Assembly (NCBI GenBank): GCA_964035545.1
Contig: OZ037765.1
Span: forward strand, 2,333,001-2,390,000
Length of the DNA: 57,000 bases
Reading direction: 5' to 3'
Source of the DNA: Bugula neritina
Taxonomy: Eukaryota > Bryozoa > Gymnolaemata > Cheilostomatida > Bugulidae
Shown in pieces: positions 11,901 to 22,800 of the stretch. A program made the translations under genes and the position numbers. The notes beneath the pieces are model-generated. The model saw only the letters and a list, made by a program, of their open reading frames with translations, ran no database searches and had not been told where the DNA came from. Position 1 is the first letter of the stretch, and every line of letters begins with the position of its first letter.

Positions 11901-13523
11901 TTCTCTGTTTGTAGCCCGAAGATATAACATCTCTACTCGTGTTATTGGGAGTGGTCTACCGCCCGGCACTCACTTTACAGATAGAGACAGTTTGGTAAAG
12001 AATCTCGATAAAAAAGTTGGTAACAAGGGTTGGTATAACTGCTTCACAACTAGTCGGTGGGATGCCCTAACCACTGGCTCTCCAAACTTCCAAGAAGCGG
12101 GGGCTAGCATGAACCCCCCACATCTTGGACCAGGTATGTTTCATTATAGTTCATCAGCAATTTGATGTATGTTTTAGTGGAGTAAAGTTGCTAAAAATAT
12201 CATTGCCATCAACACTAATATGTTGCATGATACTACATGAAGGTATATTATTGTTATAATAGCATAGGATTCTAACATGACTTCTTCTTCAGGTGTTTAC
12301 AATCCAAAGTATCAGTATCATGGTGACAAGGTGGACTTCAGACAGAAGCACAGTCTACAGCAGATGTCTTTTCTACCCCATCAGCCATTCAACACAAAGA
12401 GCTCAAACACACCAGGTAGAAATATCTAACATGTTATTATATGTCTATCGTGTTATATATTATAAAATCTACATTACAGTACTATAGACAAAGACTAATA
12501 TATTATATTATATACCGGATTGTCTTATACACAAAATGGAAAATTTTCAAGGTCCTGGATCCTACAACTTGCCATCACTTTTGCGGACAGTCTCACCGGA
12601 TTCCAGATTGTTCTCTCTCGGTGTGAATCATAATGACAAAGATTGCGTAACGGCTAAGGTACGATATATAATACTCCACACACCAACATTTATTTAATGT
12701 ATGCTAATAATTAGTTATGTACTCTAACTTTTTATTATCATAATATTATATGTTCACAGTTTACCATCTAAAGGTTATTGAAATTATTTGAAACTCATGA
12801 AATTTTCATATTCTTTATAGTTGGTTTAAACTTTAAATGTAAACAAAAAGTTATTTTATGGTTGTCAACATAATAATGCTTGTATGCAAAAAGAAAACTA
12901 CGCAGTTTACCACATCACATTGTAGACATCTATAAAAGCTAAGAAATGGAAGGAGAGGTTTGGATTTCTGAGTACAACCAAAAGACGGGACAAAGTCTGT
13001 GCAGAGAAATGGAGGTTGGAGACTGGTGACCCGTTCCAAGGACCAGCCAGGTCGGTTTCCTCTCATTTAGTTATTGTTATACAGACTCAAAGAGTTATAC
13101 ATTATGTAACATAACTTATAGCACCACGATTTTTATTTATAGAGTAACAGTTAATAACAGTTATGATATTGCTCTAACCGGTTAATGATATACAAACTGA
13201 TTCAAATCTACAAATTATTTTTATTGAAGTCATTAGCAAACTACAGTATCAATCAGCAGCAAACTAATATCTGGCACAGCAATACCTATCACTTAATACA
13301 TTATAGATATAACAGCACAAAGTACGATATTGCTATGAAGCACCAAGGTGAAGGTCAGGGCTGTCACAGCATATTTCAATCCCAGACTCCTCAGTTTCGA
13401 ATCTACGAAGAGAAAAACCCGCTGGAGCAGATTATAGAGAGGAACAAGAAAATTCTCCTCAGGAACCGAGAGAGACTGCGTAGACACCACAGTCGTCATG
13501 TGGGTGTGTCCAAGATACACTGA
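8938..13523 (+). CDS. SHIPPO / sperm-tail PG-rich repeat protein, LEXM/CIMAP2-like
   Basis: Likely a cilium- or sperm-flagellum-associated microtubule protein. Exons: 8938-8982, 9301-9375, 9493-9689, 10456-10588, 10715-10847, 11541-11723, 11915-12133, 12293-12415, 12552-12658, 12926-13050, 13307-13523. They join in phase to 518 aa. At least four Pro-Gly-Pro-Gly-x-Tyr-type motifs mark the SHIPPO/STPG family: ARGPGFYGIP, VPGPGTYEAE, LGPGVYNPKY (across exons 7/8) and TPGPGSYNLP (across exons 8/9). The first 100 residues are Lys-rich and the C-terminus is strongly basic (about residues 485-518). Several introns fall in phase 1 within or next to PG motifs, as expected for a repeat-built gene. Family membership is well supported. 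The ortholog assignment (LEXM/CIMAP2 rather than an STPG paralog) is a guess from size and layout. Confidence 0.8.
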
Positions 13524-14171
13524 TGGTACATAGACACGTTAAAGATGTTTGTGTGCAGAGAGATACAAATACAGACGTCTGTGTTTGCATGAATGAATTC
13601 CATAGAAGTTCACACACCAAGCACTTTGTCAATTATAATATTGAGAAACATTGGGCTCGTTTTTAGACATGTATATTATATTATATTGTGTAAAAATGTA
13701 CACAAGTTATGATAAAAACACCATCTCTATTTTCTTTATAAGGTATGACACTGGAATCAGTAAACATATGAAGTTGCGTACAACGTAAAGGAAGATACAT
13801 ATAAATAGTTTCAACGTATGAAAAATGATAGCTTCAAGTCTAAATTTCCTGGATTAAAATATAGCGCACTCATTTTCAACATTTCTCATAATTAGACAGT
13901 CAACAGTTGAAACTGTGAAACTACAGATAGCAGCACAAAACCTGAAGACTGGCAATAAGTTAAATTTTGAAAACATTACATAGTCGGAATAGAGAGATGT
14001 AACAGGTAGTTTCAAGTACTATCAATACAGTAACAAAATAGCAGAGGTGTTTCAATAACTAACAGCATAGTATGCTAATAGCTAGAGTGATAATTCCCAT
14101 ACAGTATACCAGCGTATATTACACTAATTGTTGCTCTAAAGACATAGTGATGGAATCATATAGAAAGTGTA
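13524..14171. other. Convergent 3' spacer, PG-repeat gene / AP1M1
   Basis: The 648 bp hold the 3'-UTRs of two genes transcribed toward each other. An ATTAAA at 13853-13858 could serve the plus-strand gene. No gene, tandem repeat or cryptic-repeat tract is seen. Confidence 0.45.
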
Positions 14172-17100
14172 TTAGTTGGTTCTTAGTTGATAGTCTCCGT
14201 TCTGCGTGATGTACCTGACCCAAGGTAGGGCTTGGTAACCGCTCTTCTCAATAATCTTCAGGTAACGAACCTGTAACAACACAAGGCTATAAAGCAACAG
14301 AAGGTATTAAAGCATCACCTGATAATAATATCAATCAGGTACTCTGAAACTATGTACTGATAACAATTGGGGGTGTTATTATGTAAGATGCAGAAATAAT
14401 TTTACGTCATACTGGCTGTCTGAGGACACAATGGACTACTCTAGTGAAGGACATAAACTGTGGGGCAGACAACTTTTGCAGGAGTAAAATACAGTACAGA
14501 ACTACTAGTTTGCAAGAATTCTGTAGTGGGAAACTATGTACATTCTATTGACAAAACTGTGTATAACTGTTGATACAGGTATTGGTGATTTTTATAACCC
14601 GATCATAAAATACTTTTATTCAATAATAAAAATATGAAATAAAACTATATATGCATATAAATATATTATAATTCATTAATGGCTATACATGATAATAATA
14701 TACATGTCTAATTCACCAAACTTCTAAACAAGCACACATACACATATGCTTCATCTAAATAATTCCTATGAAATCACATCTTAACTGGAACACACCTGAA
14801 TTCCTGAAACGGTGAAGTAAGGAATTTCAAACTTGACTTGAATAGGAGGTTTACCCTCCAGATCCTCTGAGTCTATGGTGGGCAGACCAAAGTGAGCTCT
14901 CATCAGGAACTCCTTACCACCCTGTAACCATGACGACACTCGGTAACTATGGTGATAATGTGTAACTATGGTGACACTCGGTAACTATGACAATAATGTG
15001 TGACTATGGTGACACTTGGTAACTATGGTGATAATGTGTAACCGTGGTGATAATGTGTAACCATAACAACACTTGGTAACTAAGGCGACAATGTGTAACT
15101 ATGGTGACACTTGGTAACTATGGTAATAAGGTGTGACTATGGTGGCAAGAAATAACTATGGAGACAAGAGGCAGATATGAAAACGTGCAACAATGGCAAC
15201 CCATGGTAACTATGGTGACCAGGTATAAACACAGACATCAATGGTGATTTAGAGACATTCTACTCCTGCAGATCTTTTACCAGCGGGAAAAACACTTTTA
15301 AAAGCATATTAGGAAACTAGAGATAAAGAAAGTGTCTTGAAACCTCTCAACTGCTATGAAATATAAGAACTAATACAAGTCACGTAATGTAGCAGGTGAA
15401 TATATCTCAGCCTAAACATTATGAATCAGGTTTATGTGAACATCATGTGACACTCACTGGGAATGACTTGATAGTCCAGATGACCGTGCTGTTCTCCGGC
15501 ACCCATTTACAGGATCCTACGGTAGTCCTGAACTTGGGGGAGTCGGCGTCGTTTGGTACGGGGATTATGATCTCCACGTTGTTTGCTGTAGATCTCCTCT
15601 TGAACTGACTCTTAGCCTGTTGATTACCAAAGCTACTATAGTTATTGGAGCTACTATAGTGATTTTAGGAATTTAGGAAATGAATATTAAAAATGAAAAT
15701 AGAAAAAGCAAGACAAGATATCATGAGAATATGGAGATCTAACCTTAATCATGTATTCAACCCTGCTGTGGGCGTGTCTCTCAATGATAGACTCCACCCA
15801 TATCAATGGCTTTACCTAAATAGAAAAGCAGATGAAGTAACTTTGAAAGGTGATCAAAATCTATTTAAATAAAAAATTGGTTGAAAGGAACAAGCAATTA
15901 ATAGGAGATTGGAAGAGTAGAGAAACAAAGATAACAAATATATAAATCTACTAAAAGAATGAGAAGTGAAACCTACGTGGGTGCTGAGACGGTAGGACAT
16001 GAGTTCAAACTCGCCATCGGGAGGTATAAAAGAGATAGTTCTGTCGTTCTCAAAACGAGACAAACGGACACATTGGTGGAATTTTGTGTCTTCCAACTCG
16101 ACAGATTTGCTCTTTCCTCCTACAATGTTTCACAAATCACGAGTGACTCACTTCACAATAAGAAAGTCCAACTTAGTGCGCTATTAACAACAATATAACA
16201 TAATGTCTGTACACTAGTACAGGAGTTTAGTTGAAGTGGCCAAAGACTTACAATTTAAGAGCCTATACTAAAAGTTTGCAGCTGTGAACACAACAGATTA
16301 CACAAGAGCAAGGTAGGATGACTCCTGCAGAGTGGCACAAAAATAAGCGACATTACACTCTGAAAAGTTTCAACCTTAGTAAACCACTGCTAATCTGTGA
16401 AGAGAAATAAACAAGCAAGGGAGACAACTCACTTCCTGTGTGTTCAAACAGCACCTTGTCATTCAGTCCTAGCCTCAGCTCCGGCATACCGCTTAAAAAC
16501 ACCCTCATTTTGATAGCACCGACTATTTCACTTCTGAGCACATTTCCATTACTACTGACCTGCGGGATGAACATAGGTCTATAAATAGCTGATTAATAAT
16601 CTATAAATAACTGACTGAAAATCTATAAAGAAGTACATATTGAGCTGACTAACAACACAAATGCCGAAACACGAGACAAACAATGTAGTTGGTTTTATTT
16701 ATACAAGTACTTTTGATCAGTTGCAAGTGTTTACAATTTGAAATATAACGAAATCATCATAGAAATTAGTTTGTCAATTTAAAATACAAACTTCAATCAC
16801 GAAGGTACAAAAATTCAAACGTCTATAAACATACAATAAGAATACAAAACCTACAACAACAATCAAACTTAATAAACGTGTAACCTACTTGATCTTGACT
16901 TCAATACTTAGAAGCTACCAACCAGTAAGTTGACGGATTCAATGACGTCCAAGAAGACCTCATTCTTCCTGTGTTTGATTCCCTCGGAGCGCCACGACAC
17001 GGCGTTGGTGACTGCCATGGGTGGGCGTGGGGCCACCTCCAGTTTCTGTCCCTCTTGAGTAATGTACCTAAATACAGATTCATGTATCTAAATATAGATT

Positions 17101-18366
17101 AATGCACCTAAATATAGATTTATGTACTTATATATAGAATAATGCACCTAAATATAGATTTATGTACTTGAGTATAAAGCAATATACTTAAGTATAAAAG
17201 AACATACTTGGTATAAAGGAACATAATTGGGTAATACATCTGAGCATAGAGTGTAATAATTTGTTATTTTTGCCCTACACTCTCACTACGATAAATTGTA
17301 ACGAATAAACTATTTTTAAATGCTATCATCACATGATGGGTTTGTTTACACTTGTTATGCTATAGCAAATTAAGTAAAGGGAGTACATGATCAATAAACT
17401 AAAGTAAGTACACATGTATTGAAATAAGTACACATGTACTAAAGTAAGTACGCATGTACTAAAGTAAGTACACATGTACTACAGCAAGTACAGACTTACT
17501 CTTGTAATATCTGACTGTCAGTGGTCTGGGGGAGTCCAAAGTCCATCACCTCGTCTAGTAACTCATAAACCAACACAAAGTTATCCTTTATACTCTCCTC
17601 TTCCAACTCTTTGAAGTACTCAACAAATATCTGCAGACAAACACATCGTCAGTATTCAAACTAATCTCTCTGGCTGGCCTAACTCTGTAGTAAAACTGTG
17701 AACACATTGAGTATTAAGTACTTGGGTACTTACGTTGGCAAGTTTGTGCAAAAACTGAAGAACCAATCCCACATTAGCGTTTCTTCTAGTTGTTGCAACC
17801 ACTGATATGCAGTTAAGATAGAATATTTCTTACAATTCAAAATTATTTCCTGTTTCATTATTTGAGAAAAAATTATAAACGATAATTGTAAATCAGATGA
17901 CTAAAGTACATTACAGATTTAAACTTGAAATATAAATTCTATTCATCTAAATATATAAAAACTTGATGCTAAGTTTTAATTAATAAGGAAAGGATACAGT
18001 AAACATTATTATGTTTGATATAGGCGAATGTGACACCCTCAGTTTGAATAACGGGAGTTGTATTATTTTCTTCTTCTCGCTCTAGCAATAGACTATTAAA
18101 CTTATCTATGACATTAGTCTCCAGGTCACCTTTGTAGTTTCTGGATATAAGAACCTGGTGAGAAACATTCAAAATGATGCCTTGAATTATTTTTTAAATA
18201 AAAATAATAGGTGCTTGATAAGTCTTTTTTGGACCCCATTAATTAGACATTTTCTCCTACAAAAAGGCTATTCCTGCTGTATCAAATATTTCTACACACA
18301 CATAAAATAATTAGACAAACTTACCTTGCCCTTCAGGTCTAAGATGTAAACTGCTGATGCAGTCAT
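14172..18366 (-). CDS. AP1M1: AP-1 clathrin adaptor complex, mu-1 subunit
   Basis: Medium chain of the AP-1 adaptor, which binds YxxPhi sorting signals at the trans-Golgi and endosomes. Minus-strand exons in order: 18325-18366, 17998-18154, 17734-17801, 17500-17630, 16923-17067, 16433-16559, 15977-16119, 15744-15815, 15458-15616, 14796-14921, 14172-14270. The product is 422 aa (human AP1M1 has 423). It opens with [14 protein letters not shown] and ILISRNY-type longin-domain sequence (about 1-140). The mu-homology domain follows, with [52 protein letters not shown] and [20 protein letters not shown]. It ends [16 protein letters not shown]. The AP-1 rather than AP-2 identity rests on the start, on [11 protein letters not shown] and on the C-terminus. 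A 3' splice site at 18381-18382 just before the ATG implies a 5'-UTR intron. Confidence 0.97.
14925..15235. repeat. Minisatellite in AP1M1 intron 9, touching the exon 10 acceptor
   Basis: Degenerate tandem copies of a compound unit of about 36 bp (ggtaactatggtgataatg plus a gtaactatggtgacact variant). On the gene strand each copy reads like GTGTCACCATAGTTAC, and the real exon 10 acceptor (GTCATGGTTACAG) is the copy nearest the exon. Confidence 0.85.
17067..17225. repeat. Minisatellite containing the AP1M1 exon 5 acceptor
   Basis: Imperfect copies of a unit of about 20-27 bp (acctaaatatagatttatgt) start exactly at exon 5. On the gene strand the units read ATCTATATTTAG/GTGCAT, copying both the acceptor and the first exon bases (TATTTAG/GTACAT). 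Further degenerate copies extend to about 17225. Confidence 0.8.
17395..17490. repeat. Short minisatellite near the AP1M1 exon 4 donor
   Basis: About four to five copies of a unit of about 20 bp (taagtacacatgtactaaag), rich in GTAC palindromes, end about 10 bp from the exon 4 boundary at 17500. Confidence 0.8.
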
Positions 18367-19825
18367 TTTCCAGCATTAACCTAAAACTGACAAAAGTATA
18401 AAATAAAAGAATATGAAATAATGCATAACATAGATAAACACCAGTTTTTAAAATGAGCTATTGAAAATATTATTGCCAAAGTCTTTGCATTGATAAATAT
18501 TCCTACTGGAATGACCAATCATGTTCTTTTTGTCTTGATGAAAAATCTTTATTTTCTGCGAGCATAAATGTATCAATATAAAAAACTTGGTTTTAAATGT
18601 GATTTACTAAACAAAAACAGTAGCATTTTTGAGATTATGAAGCTGGATGATTATATATTTTTACTTTTATGTTTTTAATCTGCTAGGCTTACTACTAAAA
18701 TATTTAAACTGATAACAATATGAATATCATTATTTACATTAATATATCACCAAAAATCCTAAACCTTATTATTAGCATTACGATTGTCACTGATTGTGAA
18801 CGAGACGATTAGATTAAGCTAAAATATTTGAAATTGAAATTCAACTTAAAGTTTGATTTTAATGTGAAATATCACTAAAAGTATAACAAGTTTTATTTAA
18901 TTTCATATTGCTTATAAAATAAAGTAAAACTCCGATTACAAGCGAAACCGAAGATCAAAACAAGAAATCAAGAGTACAACTACAATTAAGAAAATGATCA
19001 TTATGCCTCAAGTTTACCGGCTTAACTCACAAATTTTAATTTACCCATAAATATAACTATCACTTTAGGACAAACTTTGAGTTTGATTTTATAATACTCA
19101 TACTGATAGTGATTGGCTCCAAGTCTGAACATTTGAATAATTTTAAGATGAAGAATCATTATGATTATCAGAATCAAAATGAAAATGAGCATGTATGATG
19201 ATGATTATGACAATTTATTATGATGTATTACAAGGACTTTATGTATAACTATGTCTTAGTTTATTAATATTTCAATGTGTAATTCAGTCTCAGTAGAACT
19301 AAATGCAAATGACTAAACCGGTAACTGCAATTATTCAATACTTATACTAATAGTAATACTAATTAGTAATTAGCAATTGCTGTATTGCATAATGATAATG
19401 ATAATCATAATGTCAATGATTATGATATTGATAATATTAATAATAATTATTAATATTAATTATTTAATATCAATTTGACAATATGTTAATCATTATCAAT
19501 ATCATAATCATATTGATAATCATAATGATAATGTAAATGCTATTGATAGGACAAAAACTAACAACCAATCATATATAGTCTCGCAGTGAAAATATTAATT
19601 GATATAATAATGTATACTTACAGGCTTTTAGATACTTTCTTTCAGATTTTACCTTTTTAACTTCCACCTACTAAATTATAGACTTGTTAAAGTTACAGGC
19701 GCAAGCAGCAGTCTAGAAATGTGCTTTACTTAGTTAAAATTACCTGTAATCGGGCTGTTTTTAGCTAATGTTGTCATACTTTTACGCACGCGTAATCAAC
19801 TCACCTTGACCTTTTATTTTCCATT
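18367..19825. promoter_or_regulatory. Divergent promoter region AP1M1 / KHDC4
   Basis: 1.46 kb between two outward-pointing genes. The likely core is about 19620-19825, directly before the KHDC4 ATG. About 18700-19560, on the AP1M1 side, is dense cryptic repeat and includes a long imperfect inverted repeat (see findings). With the acceptor at 18381-18382 this is most simply the AP1M1 5'-UTR intron. No protein-coding exon is seen. Confidence 0.45.
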
Positions 19826-22800
19826 ATGGATGCCACCTTGGGGTAAGTTATAAAAAGTTAACCCTACAAAGTCTTTTGTTTCAAATCTTCAATGATTGTG
19901 CAATAACTAATAACTGGCGTCAAATTTTATATTTAGGCATGTAGGTTATCCCACTATGCTGTATGAGTGTATAAGTAAAATTATGCTTTAATAAACGCCG
20001 TTCGTGCTGCGGTTGCCCTGAACTCTCAGGCTCAGCTCTGAAAGTAAAAGTTTTCTTTGACAACTCTGACTCACTCACACTGACACTCACTGTAACTGTC
20101 TGTGTCACTCGCATTCACTCTCAGTATTAGTTTGAGGTTGAATATGATTTCTCTAAGGATAAGGCTAGCTTTAGGTAGTCCTTACACAGTTACAGTTAGT
20201 GTTACTAATACAGTAATAGCAAAAAGTGAAAATGTAGAGACGGATGGAGATTTTTGATTTAAACCAAAATGAAAACCATACTCATTGTCGCACCAACAGA
20301 CTGCTATGATGATGATGACTAAGGGCAATACTTAAAGTTATATTGTTAAACTTAAAGTTAATGTTACTGGCAGCCATACTCGATCTCATAGTGATGCTCT
20401 GATAGCTTATTACTATTAGGGTACCTGTCGTTTCGTACACAAAATGGTCGGTATGTACACAAACTGCTATACACAAAATGAATAATAAATTAACCCCAAG
20501 CCCTAGTAATAAATAAATATAAAAAATGCGTATTATAGTTAATTTATGTTGAATTTGATGCGTAGGAAACGACCTGAAAAAGTGGGTACGGAATGACCTG
20601 CACTCTAATAGTATAATATATTGATCATTCAAATTTAAAATTAATGTGAGAATGAGAGTAAATGTACTAATACAATTATTATTTAGTCACTAAAAGTCGA
20701 AGGAAACCTATTAATAGTATTAGTAATAAAGAAAGTGTCTCAAGTTTGCTTATACCTTGGAGTCTGAAATAATTATCATTGCATTGGTATAATTATACTC
20801 ATCGTGATTGCCATAATCATATTGTTTAAGTTTTGCTAATACTAATAGTCATATCGAAGCTTTAAACCATGGCCGCGCTGTTGAGTGAAAGTATAGTAGC
20901 AATCCTTGTGACAGTTATAATCACAGACATGGTCATACTGACTGTATGTGTAATGATCATGTTCATAATCATGGTTTCTTCAAATATAATAACAGCTTTA
21001 ACTTATCATATGCAATAACAATAGTAAATTTATCTGATGTACTGATTGATGCCGATGCTAAAGAAGTATCTTGTTTTAACTCAAGCTTTAGGCTAATTCT
21101 AAGTGCCAAAGTGTAGCATGTTCAATGGGTGATACTATAGTTACAGTTACTGCTTATTGCTAATCTGATTCTTCTCCAAGTACACGGATACACTAATAGA
21201 GTAACTCTTCTGCTATAGAAGCTATAGAATTTAAACTTACATTTTAACATAAGAATAATGGCTACGGAATGGTTTGAAAGCATTTCAATGGGATATGTAG
21301 CTGCTATTATTGGAAGTTGATTTATGATTAAAAGCTGTAGTAGAACCTAATTAATCTGGATTTTACTGTTTTATTTAATATGCAAGGGTTATGATACTCT
21401 GAAAATTGAGAAATACTAAAAATATAATTAATTGTTTATGAATGGTTTAACCATTTAATGATTTCATCACCAACTATAAACACAGTTGTATTTATACTGA
21501 TTCATATAGCGACAAGTATGTGTCCAGGAGTACTTACTGATAATATTATCACTGCATGGTTTCAGGGGCAGGCAGAGAAATTAAAAAACTATAAAGTTGA
21601 AATATTGACTATTGGCATACTTAGATTTCGTGGTATTTTAACGAGTACTGTTAGACTAGCAGTTAATAACAAGAACTAGTCTTCAACTTAACATTTGGTA
21701 CTAATAACTACTTCCTGTTGGATAACTGGCACTTCACTAAATCGAAATAATATTATTGTTTCTTGTTGTTATAATTTTGCTATGGAATGTGCACCCTAAG
21801 CAAACTTGTGAACTCTAAACAGAAAAGTAATAGTTGTGCTGAGATAATTTCTCACAAGTTTCAATCTGCATATCCAATTTTAGCTGTATATTTTATTGTT
21901 GAAACAGTTGTTTGAATCAACAATCATAAGGAAATAGAATAAATCAGGGATTTGGTGAATTTTTTTTCTACCTACTATTTTTACTTCTAGCTTTTAATTT
22001 CTAACTAAGCTTTCACAATAACTGAAATTTGCAATAGCTGACATTCACCGGTTTTCCATGTACCGATCTCAGATCGATCTTGCTGAGATCGATCCATGGA
22101 AAGACGCCAAAGATCGATCTCAGTCGTTCTGAGCTGGTCGGTCTGTAGAGCTCGAACTCAGATCGATCTCAATGCAATCAGACCATGGAAAGACGCCAGA
22201 TCGATCCGAGAAGTAGAAAAATGACTGCTCGCTAAAATGTTGTCTGCTAATAAAAATGATAACTTATTGTTAATTACTAAGCAAAGTACTTAATAATTAA
22301 GATAGCCACCTTTTTAAGTGGCAAAACTTTGACTTTCAGTAAAATGATGAGGAAAACTTAATTATGTAAAATTATGGACGGTAGAAGATACAAAAAGTGA
22401 GAGCACTTAAATTGAATTTAAACGACTTGTATAACGCACTGTCATTAGTTATTTGCTGCGTAATTTTAAGCCTAATAGTCCCGTAAGTTTATGAATAAGC
22501 TGCACAACAGCTATTAATTTTATATAAGCTGTCAAGCTACAATATTAAAATTAATTACATTAAATTGGCCAAATTACTTCATACTAAAAGCTCTACTGCG
22601 TAGAGTTTATAGCTGACGGTAAATTTTAGACTATGGAAATTTTGTTTTTCAACAGCAGTAGCTTTCATCACTCAGGTGGGTGAAAAAATTATGCTAATAA
22701 AGTAGTCTTTACCCAAGAGATCGATCTGAGATCGGTACATGGAAAGCCCGTGATTACAACTTGTATTTACCTGTGCAGGTTATAATGGGGTAGCCCATGT

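Noticed and set aside
20875-20920. Alternative KHDC4 start (accATGGCCGCGCTG)
   Set aside because: Good start context, but none of the nearby donors gives phase 2 required by the exon at 24162; 19826 does.
21458-21679. 73-aa frame in KHDC4 intron 1
   Set aside because: No recognisable domain, no splice partners, AT-rich codon content like the surrounding intron.
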